Counted from the first letter of the stretch, positions 28,582 to 39,472 are shown. The stretch is 64,000 nucleotides of DNA from Pelodictyon luteolum (GCA_020721225.1 DYNE01000006.1:1-64000), one strand, 5' to 3'. Notes: generated by a model not told the origin, from the sequence alone. Numbers and translations are program-made.

Positions 28582-31332
28582 ATGCCTGAACCCGACTTTG
28601 CCAAGGCAACAAGCGACGCGAAACAGTACCTCTACAGTTTTGCCGGCGGTTCCGCCGAAGGTGACGCATCCATGAAAAATCTGCTTGGCGGCAAGGGCGC
28701 CAACCTCGCGGAAATGGCCAACATCGGCCTGCCGGTTCCTCCCGGCTTCACCATTTCGACCGAAGTCTGCACGTACTATTACGACCATCAGAAAACCTAT
28801 CCTGAAAATCTCTTCGAACAGGATATTCCCGCTTCGCTCCGCAAGGTTGAACAGGAACTCGGCAAAAAATTCGGTGACCCGGAAAATCCGCTTCTTGTTT
28901 CGGTCCGTTCAGGCTCAAGAGCCTCGATGCCGGGCATGATGGATACCATTCTGAACCTCGGGCTCAACTCTGAAACCGTTGAAGGCCTTGCCCGTAAATC
29001 AGGCAATGCCCGTTTCGCCTGGGACTGCTACCGCCGTTTTGTACAGATGTACGGCGATGTGGTGCTCGACTTGAAACCGACCGACAAAAAACAGATCGAT
29101 CCGTTCGAAGCCATTCTCGAAGCAAAAAAACACGAGCTCGGCATAGCCCTCGATACCGATTTTTCCGTTGACGACCTGAAAGAGATCGTTGCGAAATACA
29201 AGGCTGCAATTCTTGAAAAAACCGGAAAAACCTTCCCCGAAAATCCATACGAACAGCTCAGGGGCGCCATCGGCGCGGTCTTCAACAGCTGGAACAACGA
29301 ACGAGCCGTCGTTTACCGCAAGCTGAACCATATTCCAGGCTACTGGGGCACCGCCTGCAACGTGCAGGCCATGGTGTTCGGCAACATGGGCCTCGACTGC
29401 GGAACCGGCGTCGCCTTTACCCGCGACGCTGCTACCGGCGACAACATCTTCTACGGCGAATTCCTCATGAACGCACAGGGCGAGGATGTGGTTGCGGGAA
29501 CCAGAACCCCGCTGAAAATCGAACAGCTCAAGGCGGAAAACCCGGAAATTTACAACCAGCTCGAAGATATCCGATCGATTCTCGAAAAGCACTACCGCGA
29601 CATGATGGACATCGAGTTCACCATTGAAAGCAACAAGCTCTTCATGCTGCAATGCCGGGTCGGCAAACGAACGGGAGTCGCAGCCATAAAAATCGCCGTG
29701 GACATGTTCAACGAAAAACTGATCAGCGAAAAAGAGGCGATCCTGCGCATCGAGCCCGAACAGCTCAACCAGCTGCTCCGTCCGGTGTTCGACCTTACAG
29801 CGAAAAAGCAGGCCATCGAGGACGGCCGCCTTCTTGCAACCGGCCTCAATGCCGGACCGGGCGCGGCTACCGGAAAGATATACTTCAATGCCGCCGATGC
29901 TGCCGATGCCTGCAAACGGAACGAACCGGTCATTCTGGTGCGTATCGAAACCTCCCCTGAAGATATCAAGGGTATGGCGGTTTCCGAAGGGATCCTGACC
30001 GAACGCGGCGGCATGACCTCTCACGCAGCGCTGGTTGCCCGGCAGATGGGCAAAGTATGCGTAGCCGGCTGCGGTGCACTCGCCATCGACTATCAGAAAG
30101 GGGAAATGCGCGTGAACGGCAGCGACATCGTGCTCCGCGAAGGCGACTACCTCTCCATCGACGGCAGCACCGGAGAGGTTATCGCCGGAGAGGTACCGAC
30201 CAAAAACTCCGAAATCATCGAGGTGCTGATCGACAAAACGCTCAAACCCGAAGATGCTCCCACCTTTGCCATATACAACCAGCTCATGGAGTGGGCCGAC
30301 CGGTACCGCAAACTCAATATCCGCACCAACGCCGACCAACCCGACCAGGCTGAAACAGCTATCACCTTCGGAGCTGAAGGCATCGGGCTCTGCCGCACCG
30401 AACACATGTTCTTCGGCGGCGAGCGGATCGATGCCATGCGCGAGATGATTCTGGCCGACGACATCGAGGGCCGCAAAACGGCACTCGACAAACTGCTTCC
30501 CTACCAGCGCGACGACTTCTACGGTCTCTTCAAGGCCATGGGATCCAGACCCGTCACCATCAGGCTCCTCGATCCGCCGCTCCACGAGTTCCTGCCCCAC
30601 ACCGAGAGCGAAATCGCAGACCTGGCCACAAAAATCGGCAAGAGCGTAGAAACCATCAGGGAGCGCATTTCCGATCTGCATGAGTTCAACCCGATGCTCG
30701 GCCTGCGCGGCTGCCGACTCGGTATCCTGCACCCCGAAATTCCCGTCATGCAGGTACGCGCCATCATCGAAGCCGCCTGCCGTCTGAAAAAAGAGGGACA
30801 CGAAGTGGTGCCCGAAATCATGGTACCGCTGGTCTCGACAGTCAAGGAACTTGAAATCACCGCTGAAATCATCCATAAAACCGCACGAAGCGTCATTGCA
30901 GAACAGGGTATCGGAATCAGATACCTGGTCGGCACCATGATCGAAGTGCCGAGAGCGGCCATAACCTCCGACCAGATCGCCCGTGCCGCGGACTTCTTCA
31001 GCTACGGCACCAACGATCTCACCCAGATGGGTCTCGGCATGAGCCGCGATGACTCCGGCCAGTTCCTGCCGACCTACCAGCAGCAGGATATTTTTGCCCG
31101 TAACCCGTTCGAATCCATCGACATCGACGGCGTCGGACGGCTCATGAGCATATCGGCAAAAGAGGGCCGTTCGGTCAAGCCCGATCTGAAACTCGGCATC
31201 TGCGGCGAACACGGCGGCGACCCGACAACGGTTGAGTTCTGTCACAAAAACGGCCTGAACTACGTCTCCTGCAGCCCATACCGCGTGCCCATCGCACGCC
31301 TTGCCGCAGCGAGAGCGGCGCTGCAGAGCTGA
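28582..31332 (+). CDS. ppdK: Pyruvate, phosphate dikinase
   Basis: Enzyme of 916 aa that converts pyruvate, ATP and phosphate to phosphoenolpyruvate; in rTCA autotrophs it feeds gluconeogenesis. An N-terminal ATP-grasp domain ([33 protein letters not shown]) precedes the swivelling phosphohistidine domain ([19 protein letters not shown], catalytic His) and the PEP-binding barrel with [16 protein letters not shown] and the catalytic Cys in ICGEHGGDP. Start at 28582 ([10 protein letters not shown]) is the first sensible ATG. A strong terminator follows. A long open frame on the opposite strand is a codon-bias shadow. Confidence 0.96.
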   Translation: MPEPDFAKATSDAKQYLYSFAGGSAEGDASMKNLLGGKGANLAEMANIGLPVPPGFTISTEVCTYYYDHQKTYPENLFEQDIPASLRKVEQELGKKFGDPENPLLVSVRSGSRASMPGMMDTILNLGLNSETVEGLARKSGNARFAWDCYRRFVQMYGDVVLDLKPTDKKQIDPFEAILEAKKHELGIALDTDFSVDDLKEIVAKYKAAILEKTGKTFPENPYEQLRGAIGAVFNSWNNERAVVYRKLNHIPGYWGTACNVQAMVFGNMGLDCGTGVAFTRDAATGDNIFYGEFLMNAQGEDVVAGTRTPLKIEQLKAENPEIYNQLEDIRSILEKHYRDMMDIEFTIESNKLFMLQCRVGKRTGVAAIKIAVDMFNEKLISEKEAILRIEPEQLNQLLRPVFDLTAKKQAIEDGRLLATGLNAGPGAATGKIYFNAADAADACKRNEPVILVRIETSPEDIKGMAVSEGILTERGGMTSHAALVARQMGKVCVAGCGALAIDYQKGEMRVNGSDIVLREGDYLSIDGSTGEVIAGEVPTKNSEIIEVLIDKTLKPEDAPTFAIYNQLMEWADRYRKLNIRTNADQPDQAETAITFGAEGIGLCRTEHMFFGGERIDAMREMILADDIEGRKTALDKLLPYQRDDFYGLFKAMGSRPVTIRLLDPPLHEFLPHTESEIADLATKIGKSVETIRERISDLHEFNPMLGLRGCRLGILHPEIPVMQVRAIIEAACRLKKEGHEVVPEIMVPLVSTVKELEITAEIIHKTARSVIAEQGIGIRYLVGTMIEVPRAAITSDQIARAADFFSYGTNDLTQMGLGMSRDDSGQFLPTYQQQDIFARNPFESIDIDGVGRLMSISAKEGRSVKPDLKLGICGEHGGDPTTVEFCHKNGLNYVSCSPYRVPIARLAAARAALQS

Positions 31333-31356
31333 AACAAGGTCAATCCTGAAAAATAA

Positions 31357-31397
31357 AAAAGCAAAAGGCGGCCTATTGAAGGCCGCCTTTTGCTTTT
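31357..31397. terminator. Rho-independent terminator after ppdK
   Basis: Perfect 18-bp inverted repeat: AAAAGCAAAAGGCGGCCT at 31357-31374 and its complement at 31380-31397 around the loop ATTGA. A GC core GGCGGCCT and T-rich ends make it effective on either strand, serving ppdK and the small convergent gene. Confidence 0.93.
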
Positions 31398-31430
31398 ACA
31401 ACGAACGGAATTACGAATTTTCAACATCCC

Positions 31431-31595
31431 TTACTGCTGCTCTTCTTTTGGTTTAAAGAACATGCATCCGCCCTCGGCAAGCACATCCTTGCCGTTGCAG
31501 TGTCCTTCGGTAACATTGTCCGGTTTTACGGTAAAGCCCTGGCACTCCTGACACTGTTTGCCTTTTTCTGCCTGCTTCTGATATATGAAGTCCAT
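31431..31595 (-). CDS. Small four-cysteine protein
   Basis: Protein of 54 aa, start ATG at 31595 preceded by a plausible ribosome site (ACAGGAAT). It reads MDFIYQKQAEKGKQ, then CQECQGF, GHCNGKDV and EGGCMFFKPK. Four cysteines in a C-x2-C ... C ... C arrangement suggest a metal or Fe-S site, and the spacing vaguely recalls the small HiPIP-like subunits of glycyl-radical enzymes. No family is firmly recognised. It lies alone between the ppdK terminator and divergent uvrA. Confidence 0.65.
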   Translation of the reverse strand: MDFIYQKQAEKGKQCQECQGFTVKPDNVTEGHCNGKDVLAEGGCMFFKPKEEQQ

Positions 31596-31842
31596 GGTTA
31601 TTCCTGTCTTCAGGTTATATGTTCGTAGGATTTGCGTTGTTAACGCCGGTTAACACCGGCTGGCGGGAATATAGATATCGGGCCCTGTTTTCCAAAATTC
31701 CCGCCGATGGAGAACCCGTCTCCGCTTTTCGGCAGTCAGAAGCCGCAACCTGGGAAACTTGGACTTCCCGAACAGGTAATTAGCCGCCAAATCACTATAA
31801 TGAGGTACACTCATTTTTTTTCCGTTAGACGCGCCTTACACC

Positions 31843-34698
31843 ATGCAATTCAGCCATATCAGTATCAGAGGAGCCCGAGTCCACAACCTGAAGAATATAT
31901 CTCTCGATATCCCGCGCAACCGGTTTGTCGTCATTACCGGCATATCCGGATCGGGAAAATCGAGCCTCGCGTTCGACACCATCTTCGCCGAAGGGCAGCG
32001 ACGCTTTATGGAAACCCTCTCTCCTTACGCGCGACAGTATATCGGCAACATCGAGCGACCCGACGTGGACTTCATCGAAGGACTCTCTCCGGTGATCGCT
32101 ATCGACCAGAAAAGCACCAACCGTTCACCCCGTTCGACGGTGGGTACCATAACGGAAATTCACGACTTCATCCGGCTGCTCTATGCAAAAGCCGGACGCC
32201 GGTACGATCCCGTAACGGGGCATATGCTGCAGAAACAGTCGCCCGAAAGCATTGTCGAAGCAATTCTTTCGCTACCCGAAGGCACCAAAGTCAGGATTCT
32301 TTCTCCGCTCGTCACCGGACGCAAGGGGCACTACCGCGAGCTCTTCGAACGATTGCTGCTCAAGGGATTCGTTCGGGTCCGCATCGACGGCGAGGAGCAG
32401 GAGATGGAAAAAAACATGCAGATCGAGCGGTACAAAACCCATACCATCGAACTGGTCGTTGACCGCCTTGTTGTCGGCACCGAAAGCACCGATCGGATGA
32501 AACAGGCCGTCGAGATGGCAATCGGCATGTCGGAGCACCGCTCCTCGGTGATCTGCGCGCCTCTCGATGCCGACATGAAAGAGCTGTTTTTCAGCACCCA
32601 GTACGCCTATTCCGACGGCTCCGTGCCGATCGACACCCTCGCGCCTAACCAGTTCAGCTTCAATTCGCCCTACGGAGCCTGCCCCGAATGCAACGGCCTC
32701 GGGGAACTCATGCAGCTCTCCGGTGATCTCATGATTCCCGACCCTTCGCTTTCGCTCAATCAGGGCGCCATAGAACCATTCGGAAAACCAGGCAAGCGCA
32801 ACATCTGGCAGATCATCAAAGCCATTGCAAAGCAGTTCAAATTCACGCTTGACACTCCGATCTCGGAAATTCCTCCAAAAGCGCTCGACACCCTGCTGCA
32901 CGGCTCAGGCAGTCGCACGTTCGACGTGATCTATGCATACGCCGGAAAAGAACACAGTTATCCCCAGATCTTTCAGGGAGCCATTCCTTACGTTGACGAA
33001 ATGCTGCGCAACAGCAGTTCGTCCAAAATGCGTGAATGGACCGAAAGCTTTATGGTACACCAGCCCTGTCCGCTCTGCAAGGGTGCCCGACTGAGGCAGG
33101 AGAGCCTCGCAGTCAAGATCAACGGACTGAATATCGCCGAGGCCGAGTCGCTCCCGCTCCCCGAAGCGCTCGAGTTCTTCAGGGGACTGCCGCCGGTGCT
33201 TACAGGCCGCGAACAGCTTGTCGCAACTCCCGTGCTGCATGAAATCACCAAACGGCTCGAGTTCCTGCTCGATGTCGGGCTCAGCTACCTCTCCCTTGCC
33301 CGCAACGCACGAACACTTTCCGGAGGCGAGGCACAGCGGATCCGCCTTGCCTCGCAACTTGGATCACAACTGAGCGGCGTGCTCTATGTGCTCGACGAAC
33401 CAAGCATCGGTCTGCACCAGCGCGACAACCACAAACTCATCGCCTCGCTGCAGCACCTGCGCGACATCGGCAACACCGTACTCGTCGTCGAGCATGATAA
33501 AGACACCATGCTCATGGCCGACGAAATTATCGACCTCGGTCCCGGCGCAGGCGAATACGGCGGAGAGATCGTAGCCAAAGGCCCTGCGTCACAGCTCGGC
33601 CCCGACTCCCTGACGGCAGCCTACCTCACCGGCCGTAAAACCGTTTTTTTCGAACCCGATGCAAAAGAGAAAACCGGGGAACAGCAGTACATCACCATCA
33701 AGGGATGCCGCGGCAACAACCTCCGAAACATTGACGTACGATTTCCTCTCGGCTCGCTCATCAGCATTACCGGAGTCAGCGGTTCGGGCAAATCCACCCT
33801 TATCAACGAAACCCTCCACCCGGTTCTTGCCCGTCACTTCTATCGCTCCAAGCTGATCAGCCAGCCATATTCCGTCATTCAGGGCATCGACCTGATCGAC
33901 AAGGTGGTCAACGTCGATCAGACGCCAATCGGCCGCACCCCGCGCTCCAATCCGGCGACCTATACGGGAGCGTTCACCTTCATCCGCGACTTCTTCACCC
34001 GCCTGCCCGAAGCGCAGATCCGTGGCTACAAGGCCGGACGCTTCAGCTTCAACGTCAAGGGTGGACGATGCGAAGTGTGTCAGGGTGCCGGAACCATGAA
34101 AATAGAGATGAACTTTCTGCCGGATGTTTACGTACCGTGTGAAAACTGCAAGGGACAGCGATACAACCGCGAAACCCTGCAGGTGAAATACAAAGGGAAA
34201 TCCATTGCCGATGTGCTTGAAATGCCTATCGAAGAGGCATCGGGCTTTTTTGAGGAGTTTCCGCGAATCCGCAGAATCCTCTCCACCATGGAAAGCGTCG
34301 GTCTCGGCTATCTCAAACTCGGCCAGCCATCTCCCCTGCTCTCGGGAGGCGAAGCGCAGAGGATCAAGCTTTCGGCCGAACTTGCAAAAATCCAGACCGG
34401 CAATACCCTCTACATTCTCGACGAACCCACAACCGGCCTGCACTTCCAGGACATCCAGCACCTGCTCGAAGTTCTGCGAAAACTCGTTGACAAAGGCAAT
34501 ACGGTCATCATCATCGAGCACAACCTCGACATCATCAAAAACAGCGACTGGGTCATCGATCTCGGCCCCGAGGGTGGCAGCGGCGGCGGTCAGCTCATCG
34601 CCGAAGGAACCCCGACGGAAATTGCCGCGCTGGCACACTCCTATACCGGTAACTTCCTGAAAATCGAGATGGAAAGCCATGAAAACAGCAGCAACTGA
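31843..34698 (+). CDS. uvrA: Excinuclease ABC subunit A
   Basis: DNA damage recognition ATPase of 951 aa. Two ABC cassettes are present: Walker A motifs [10 protein letters not shown] (about 31-40) and [10 protein letters not shown] (about 645-654), each with its signature ([24 protein letters not shown]) and Walker B ([22 protein letters not shown]). Zinc modules show CPECNGLGE with CPLCKGARL, and [10 protein letters not shown] with CENCKGQRY. The length is standard. The stop overlaps the DUF1003 gene by 20 bp. uvrB/uvrC are not in the window. Confidence 0.97.
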   Translation: MQFSHISIRGARVHNLKNISLDIPRNRFVVITGISGSGKSSLAFDTIFAEGQRRFMETLSPYARQYIGNIERPDVDFIEGLSPVIAIDQKSTNRSPRSTVGTITEIHDFIRLLYAKAGRRYDPVTGHMLQKQSPESIVEAILSLPEGTKVRILSPLVTGRKGHYRELFERLLLKGFVRVRIDGEEQEMEKNMQIERYKTHTIELVVDRLVVGTESTDRMKQAVEMAIGMSEHRSSVICAPLDADMKELFFSTQYAYSDGSVPIDTLAPNQFSFNSPYGACPECNGLGELMQLSGDLMIPDPSLSLNQGAIEPFGKPGKRNIWQIIKAIAKQFKFTLDTPISEIPPKALDTLLHGSGSRTFDVIYAYAGKEHSYPQIFQGAIPYVDEMLRNSSSSKMREWTESFMVHQPCPLCKGARLRQESLAVKINGLNIAEAESLPLPEALEFFRGLPPVLTGREQLVATPVLHEITKRLEFLLDVGLSYLSLARNARTLSGGEAQRIRLASQLGSQLSGVLYVLDEPSIGLHQRDNHKLIASLQHLRDIGNTVLVVEHDKDTMLMADEIIDLGPGAGEYGGEIVAKGPASQLGPDSLTAAYLTGRKTVFFEPDAKEKTGEQQYITIKGCRGNNLRNIDVRFPLGSLISITGVSGSGKSTLINETLHPVLARHFYRSKLISQPYSVIQGIDLIDKVVNVDQTPIGRTPRSNPATYTGAFTFIRDFFTRLPEAQIRGYKAGRFSFNVKGGRCEVCQGAGTMKIEMNFLPDVYVPCENCKGQRYNRETLQVKYKGKSIADVLEMPIEEASGFFEEFPRIRRILSTMESVGLGYLKLGQPSPLLSGGEAQRIKLSAELAKIQTGNTLYILDEPTTGLHFQDIQHLLEVLRKLVDKGNTVIIIEHNLDIIKNSDWVIDLGPEGGSGGGQLIAEGTPTEIAALAHSYTGNFLKIEMESHENSSN

Positions 34699-35398
34699 GC
34701 CTTCTCATCCGGCACCTGCCGCATCGTGCCAGATCTGCGGAACCATGCAGCACCCGAGGCTTCGCAGGGCCATCACCGTAAGACCGGCCATCTCCGAACT
34801 GATCCGCAGGGAAACCGGCTCATGGGACGAAAACGGATGGATATGCCTTGACGATCTGCAGCTCTACCAGCACCGGTACATCCAGCTGCTGCTCGAAACC
34901 GAAAAAGGCGAACTCTCCCGTCTCGATCACGATGTGCTCAAGGCAATGAAAGAGCAGGAACTGCTCTCGAAAAATCCCGATATCGATTTCGATGCCGAAC
35001 TCACCTTCGGCCAGCGCCTGGCCGACAGAATCGCCACATTCGGCGGAAGCTGGTACTTCATCATCATCTTCGGGCTCTTCCTTTTCCTCTGGATGGGCCT
35101 GAACTCATGGCTGCTCGTCGCCCGGCCTTTCGATCCCTACCCCTTCATCCTGCTCAACCTCGTACTCTCCTCTCTGGCCGCCATTCAGGCGCCACTCATC
35201 ATGATGAGCCAGAACAGGCAGGAAGCCCGTGACCGAGCCAGAGCAATCCACGACTACCAGGTAAACCTGAAGGCCGAGCTTGAAATCCGTCAGCTTCACC
35301 AGAAAATAGACCACCTGCTCTCCCGCCAGTGGGAACGGCTGGTCGAAATTCAGGAGATACAGATGGAGCTTATCAACGACATACGGAACCGGAAATAG
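34679..35398 (+). CDS. DUF1003 membrane protein
   Basis: Protein of 239 aa. An N-terminal CQICG pair and a basic region precede [18 protein letters not shown], two closely spaced membrane helices (about 122-142 and 156-174), and a long amphipathic C-terminal helix ([20 protein letters not shown]). This matches DUF1003 cytoplasmic-membrane proteins of unknown function. It overlaps uvrA by 20 bp and is probably co-translated. Repeat B follows. Confidence 0.85.
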   Translation: MKTAATEPSHPAPAASCQICGTMQHPRLRRAITVRPAISELIRRETGSWDENGWICLDDLQLYQHRYIQLLLETEKGELSRLDHDVLKAMKEQELLSKNPDIDFDAELTFGQRLADRIATFGGSWYFIIIFGLFLFLWMGLNSWLLVARPFDPYPFILLNLVLSSLAAIQAPLIMMSQNRQEARDRARAIHDYQVNLKAELEIRQLHQKIDHLLSRQWERLVEIQEIQMELINDIRNRK

Positions 35399-35413
35399 CC
35401 AGGTCAAACCGTT

Positions 35414-35797
35414 ATTTCAATTCTATACAGCTGGTTGGCGGAGATGAGATGTATCGTTCGCGGTAGAAGATTGGGGAATTGGTTCTGAGTTCTGAGTGGA
35501 GATCGGATGAACGTGCTGAGTGTTACGGGTTAAGGTTGAAAAGGCAGGATGGCTTGTCAGCTTATTGGCAGGAAAAGATTTTGGCTGTTTTGTTGTCTCG
35601 CCATCCAGCCAGAAGTTGAAAAGAACATAATTTTATGCAGCGCAGCGCGCGATACTCCCAATGGCGGAGCGAATGATACTCCCGGGCGTACCCGACCGAT
35701 ACTCCCGCGAAGCGATACTCCTTTTTCACTGGATAATATGAAGGAATTTCAGGATTGTCGCGGGCATATAACAGCATAGTTGTATTGGAAATGGAAT
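35414..35797. repeat. Repeat B: full-length modular element with terminal inverted repeats
   Basis: Element of 384 bp. The left end ATTTCAATTCTATACA (35414-35429) matches, imperfectly, the inverse of the right end TGTATTGGAAATGGAAT (35781-35797). Inside are the conserved heptamer region GGTTCTGAGTTCTGAGT (35481-35497), a 60-bp nested mini-element, and an array of four ATACTCC units separated by hairpins (35652-35720). The right terminus supplies the TAA stop of the HD-domain gene. It fills the whole gap between convergent DUF1003 and HD genes. Confidence 0.88.
35547..35606. mobile_element. Nested 60-bp mini-element in repeat B
   Basis: Segment bounded by GGATGGC (35547-35553) and GCCATCC (35600-35606), with internal TTTTGGCTGTTTTG. 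The same segment is present in inverse orientation in repeat F (63937-64000) but absent from repeats C, D and E at the equivalent place, so it is an insertion within the larger element or was lost from the others. Confidence 0.6.
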
Positions 35798-36372
35798 TAC
35801 AGCTTCACCATGGGCAACGGATTGAACGGATGCGATTTAAACCGCTCAAAGGAAAGCGCAAGCAGCTTTTTATGGAACCCGGCATTCGGATAAGCCTCAA
35901 AAACCTCCGCCACAAAATCGTCCGGCAACCGGAATTTGATCAACCCTATCGAGATATCGATCAAGTCCGCTCTTCTGAACGGCTCCGCCAGCCATAACGG
36001 GTTACGTTTGACGGGAGTGAGTTTGTGATGCTCACCGATCATGGAGGCTATCTCCTCCTGCCACTCCGATTTACCGAGGCTTTCAAGGTAATCCCGGGCA
36101 TGCTCCTGTGATGGAGCCAGGTAATCGAAGGTCGCTGCGGTCCAGATGCCGAGATCGTGAAAAACCGCCGCAACAGCGATCTTCTCCTCCAGTTCCGGCC
36201 TGCTCCCGACAAGCGCAAAACAGAAATTGAACACCCTGCGGCAGTGGTTAAGATAGGCTTCATAATCCCCACCGAGCACCTCCCGCCATGAAGCCATCAA
36301 CCCGTCGAGCAGCCGGGATTCGAAAACGGATGCCGGGGCAATCCTTCCGGACCTGACATGCCTGTTTCTCAT
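35797..36372 (-). CDS. HD-domain protein
   Basis: Protein of 191 aa with the HD phosphohydrolase pattern: HCRRVFNFC (first His), AAVFHDLGIW (HD pair) and a downstream EHHKL / RADLIDISIG (final Asp). Members hydrolyse nucleotides or phosphate esters; the substrate here is unknown. It lies 34 bp after pfkA on the same strand. Its TAA stop is formed by the terminal TAATTCC of repeat B, so the original end of the gene may have been altered. Confidence 0.83.
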   Translation of the reverse strand: MRNRHVRSGRIAPASVFESRLLDGLMASWREVLGGDYEAYLNHCRRVFNFCFALVGSRPELEEKIAVAAVFHDLGIWTAATFDYLAPSQEHARDYLESLGKSEWQEEIASMIGEHHKLTPVKRNPLWLAEPFRRADLIDISIGLIKFRLPDDFVAEVFEAYPNAGFHKKLLALSFERFKSHPFNPLPMVKL

Positions 36373-36406
36373 GAACGATCAATTACGGTTACGGAAACTC
36401 AAGCCG

Positions 36407-37426
36407 CTAAATGCTGAGGATCTTCTGTATATCGAGCAGATCGGTATCGATGCAGTGGTTCAGTTTCACAGCTTTATTGAAGGGCACCTGTACGATTTTT
36501 CCATTATCAAGCCCTATCATGACACTCTTCTGATCGTCGAGCAATGCATCGACTGCCGCTATGCCCATCCTCGTTGCGTTTATCCGGTCGTTGGCCGTTG
36601 GACTCCCCCCTCGCTGTATATGGCCAAGAATGGAAACCCGCACATCAAGGTCGGGATGATCCCTGCCGACCGCTTCGGCTATTTTCAGCGCACCTCCGGG
36701 CTCATCCCCTTCGGCGACAATAATAATCCCGCTTCTCTCCTTGTTTTTATACCCCTTATCGAGAAACCGCTTCAATTCGTCGTGCTGTTCCTTCGATTCA
36801 GGAATCAGAATCACCTCTGCCCCGCAGGCGATCCCGCTGTTCAGAGCAAGCAGACCGGCTTCGCGGCCCATGACCTCGACCAGAAAAATCCTGCCGTGCG
36901 ATACCGCCGTATCCCTTATTTTATCGACGGCGCATACGACGGTATTCAATGCCGTTTCATAACCGATGGTATAATCCGTACCGTACATATCGTTATCGAT
37001 AGTACCCGGAATGCCTACAAACGAAATGTTGTACTCCTGCGACATTGTCAGCGCTCCGGTAAACGAACCGTCGCCTCCGATCACCACAACCGCATCGATG
37101 TCGGCTTTCTGCAACTGCAGCCAGGCTTTTTCACGGCCTTCGGGGGTTCTGAACTCGGCGCTGCGTGCCGTTTTAAGAATCGTCCCGCCCAACTGGATAA
37201 TGCCGCTGACATCAGCCGACTTCAGCGGAATGAAATCTCCCTCTATCATCCCCTGATACCCGCGGCGGATGCCAACCACTTTCAGTTTGTTCGCAATAGC
37301 CGCACGGGTCACCGCCCGGATGGCAGCGTTCATGCCCGGAGCATCCCCACCGGAAGTAAACACACCGATCTTGCGTAACTTCACTCTCTTCGAAAAAGAA
37401 TCCCGTACGTTGTATGTATCTGTCAT
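36407..37426 (-). CDS. pfkA: ATP-dependent 6-phosphofructokinase
   Basis: Glycolytic enzyme of 339 aa. GVFTSGGDAPGMNAAIR, GTILKTARS, VIGGDGSFTGA (Gly after the Asp favours ATP rather than pyrophosphate as donor), GTIDNDMYGTDYTIG (catalytic Asp), EVMGREAG and GHIQRGGSPTANDR are all present. Start at 37426 is preferred over 37477 because the upstream stretch lies in a GC hairpin leader (37453-37470). HD gene follows. Confidence 0.95.
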   Translation of the reverse strand: MTDTYNVRDSFSKRVKLRKIGVFTSGGDAPGMNAAIRAVTRAAIANKLKVVGIRRGYQGMIEGDFIPLKSADVSGIIQLGGTILKTARSAEFRTPEGREKAWLQLQKADIDAVVVIGGDGSFTGALTMSQEYNISFVGIPGTIDNDMYGTDYTIGYETALNTVVCAVDKIRDTAVSHGRIFLVEVMGREAGLLALNSGIACGAEVILIPESKEQHDELKRFLDKGYKNKERSGIIIVAEGDEPGGALKIAEAVGRDHPDLDVRVSILGHIQRGGSPTANDRINATRMGIAAVDALLDDQKSVMIGLDNGKIVQVPFNKAVKLNHCIDTDLLDIQKILSI

Positions 37427-37743
37427 ATGATCAGTATAGTTGCTTGTTGAGTGGAGCGCAATCCCGCTCCGCTGCATGATGTTACGAAAATAGTAACCAC
37501 CCGGCCAATTTCTTTACCTGCTTTTTTCTGACTCGCTCACCACCTGACAGCACAACTGGCCATTGATATACAGGTTATTATTGATCTTTTCATATTTCAT
37601 GAAAAATTTTTCATAACAGTCACAATTGTTTTTACATCAATCACTTATCATCTTCCAGCACACACCGGAGCCCCAACATTTGATGGAAATCCGGATTTCC
37701 GGCATACAATGACTGTTTCCTCATCCATCGTTTTCAATGTATA
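37427..37743. promoter_or_regulatory. Divergent intergenic region with hairpin and 16-bp palindrome
   Basis: About 317 bp between divergent pfkA and the kinase-like gene, with no convincing gene. It holds GGAGCG-CAATCC-CGCTCC at 37453-37470, a hairpin that would form in the pfkA leader, and a perfect palindrome ATGAAAAATTTTTCAT at 37599-37614 in an AT-rich stretch that resembles an operator or promoter region. Confidence 0.45.
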
Positions 37744-38475
37744 TTGGCGCAGAAAACTGATCATAACAAGATTGAACGGCACGTGACCGAAACACCTGAC
37801 AGGAAAACCGGCAACGGAAAAAACAGACCCGACAATCTCGGCATCCGGCACGAACTCGCCCGCAAGGCAATTCATCTTTCATCGATCACCATTCCCCTGA
37901 TCTACTGCCATATCACCCGTGATCTCGCACTGATGCTGCTTGTTCCGCTTTTTATGGGATTCCTGCTTGTGGATCTGCTGAAAAATGTTTCAAAACCGGT
38001 ATCGACATGGTACCGCCGTAATTTCGGAGCCATGCTCAGAGAGCATGAATTATCGGAAAAAAGCCTGCAGCTCAACGGAGCAACCTGCATAACCCTTTCA
38101 GCCTTGCTGCTGGTACTGCTCTTTCCTAAAATTCTTGCCATAACGGCTTTTTCAATGGTTGCCGTTTCGGATACTGTTGCCGCACTTGCAGGAAAAGTTT
38201 TCGGCAGGCACCGTTTCGGACATAAAAGTCTTGAAGGAAGCGCAGCTTTTTTTATATCCTCACTGCTTATTGTCTCAATCGTACCTGGCCTCAACCTCCC
38301 TGTCGGTATAGTTATGGCCATTACGGCGACCCTGACGGAGGCCTTCGTCTTCCGTATCGGAGAATTCAGGATCGACGACAATCTCACCATTCCCCTTATC
38401 AGCGCGGGAACGGGCTTGCTCTGCTACACCATCTTCCTGCCAGAGCAGATCACGTCGCTCTTTTTCTGCAGGTAG
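37744..38475 (+). CDS. Dolichol kinase/phytol kinase-like membrane CTP transferase
   Basis: Integral membrane protein of about 243 aa with six or seven hydrophobic helices. The region DTVAALAGKVFGRHRFGHKS, together with LEGSAAFF, is characteristic of the SEC59/DGK1/VTE5 family (CTP-dependent lipid or prenol kinases, also annotated as phosphatidate cytidylyltransferase). RHELARKAIHLSS matches the family N-terminus. In a green sulfur bacterium, recycling of phytol or farnesol from chlorophylls is an attractive but unproven role. The start is uncertain: TTG at 37744 or GTG at 37783. Confidence 0.75.
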   Translation: MAQKTDHNKIERHVTETPDRKTGNGKNRPDNLGIRHELARKAIHLSSITIPLIYCHITRDLALMLLVPLFMGFLLVDLLKNVSKPVSTWYRRNFGAMLREHELSEKSLQLNGATCITLSALLLVLLFPKILAITAFSMVAVSDTVAALAGKVFGRHRFGHKSLEGSAAFFISSLLIVSIVPGLNLPVGIVMAITATLTEAFVFRIGEFRIDDNLTIPLISAGTGLLCYTIFLPEQITSLFFCR

Positions 38476-38498
38476 TCACCAATCAGAATCTCCAAGAA

Positions 38499-39455
38499 AT
38501 GCAGACTGTCATCACCGATTCTCCGGAAGAAGCCGCTCACTACCTGAATGAGGGCGGTATTGTGGCATTTCCTACAGAAACCGTCTACGGCCTCGGAGCA
38601 GCAATCTGTCATCCTGAAGCCATCGAGCGGATTTTTACGGCAAAGGGACGACCTGGCGATAACCCGCTGATCGTGCATATCGCCGATCCCGGTGATCTGA
38701 TGAAGGTCGCGTCGCATATCAGCAGTGATGCCAAAAAGCTTGTCCTGCATTTTTTTCCGGGACCGTTGACGCTTGTTCTGAAAAAAAACAGTTCCGTGCC
38801 TGATTCCGTAACTGCAGGTCTCGATACCGTTGGCGTCCGCTGTCCGTCAAACAGTGATGCAAATGCATTTCTGAAGCTCTGCCGATGCCCTGTTGCAGCG
38901 CCTTCGGCAAATCGTTCTGGCCGGCCAAGTTCAACAAAGTGGAGCGCTGTACTGGAAGATCTTGAAGGAAAAGTAGACTGCATTTTAAGAGGAAAACCAA
39001 GCGACATCGGGCTCGAATCGACCATTGTCGACTGTTCGGGTGAAACACCCCTTCTCCTCAGAACCGGAGCGGTCACCATAGAAAAACTTCAGGCCGTTGT
39101 CCCTTCGATCAGAACTGCTGACTCCCTGCGGCAGCATGAACCTCCGAGATGTCCCGGACTGAAATACCCTCATTATGCCCCCGACGCCAGGGTCGTGCTT
39201 CTCGATACCGGTGAACGCATCGACCCTGTTACGGAACGGAACTCGGCCTATATCGGCCTCTCCCTCCCTGCAGCAGAGAGACTGGCACTTGTAAAGCAAT
39301 GCCACAATGTTGATGAGTACGCCAGAGTGTTATTCGATTTTTTCCGGCTCTGCGATTCCCGCAATATCAGCATCATCTACTGTCAACTGCCTCCTGCAGA
39401 AGGCCTCGGAAGAGCTATTTGTGACCGACTGACCCGAGCGGCATCGGGCCACTGA
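38499..39455 (+). CDS. sua5: Threonylcarbamoyl-AMP synthase (Sua5 type)
   Basis: Enzyme of 318 aa for the first step of t6A tRNA modification. The YrdC domain (about 1-200) shows IVAFPTETVYGLGA, KGRPGDNPLIVH, FFPGPLTLVLKK and APSANRSGRPSST. The extra C-terminal Sua5 domain (about 240-318) begins after the linker CPGLKYPHYAPDA. It starts 24 bp after the membrane kinase gene. Confidence 0.93.
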   Translation: MQTVITDSPEEAAHYLNEGGIVAFPTETVYGLGAAICHPEAIERIFTAKGRPGDNPLIVHIADPGDLMKVASHISSDAKKLVLHFFPGPLTLVLKKNSSVPDSVTAGLDTVGVRCPSNSDANAFLKLCRCPVAAPSANRSGRPSSTKWSAVLEDLEGKVDCILRGKPSDIGLESTIVDCSGETPLLLRTGAVTIEKLQAVVPSIRTADSLRQHEPPRCPGLKYPHYAPDARVVLLDTGERIDPVTERNSAYIGLSLPAAERLALVKQCHNVDEYARVLFDFFRLCDSRNISIIYCQLPPAEGLGRAICDRLTRAASGH

Positions 39456-39472
39456 AGAAAAACATTTTGGTA

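Noticed and set aside
28999-31245. Very long open frame (748 codons) antisense to ppdK
   Set aside because: It lies wholly opposite a clearly conserved enzyme, has no recognisable domain, and reflects codon bias. The same applies to long antisense frames at 45520-46920, 19305-20585 and 33589-34680.
31645-31660. Hairpin GCCGGT-TAAC-ACCGGC upstream of uvrA as terminator or SOS box
   Set aside because: No T-run follows and it does not match a LexA consensus I know; could be chance in a divergent intergenic region.
37648-37875. Open frame on the minus strand before the membrane kinase gene
   Set aside because: It overlaps the start of a well-supported gene, lacks any family signature and has no ribosome site.
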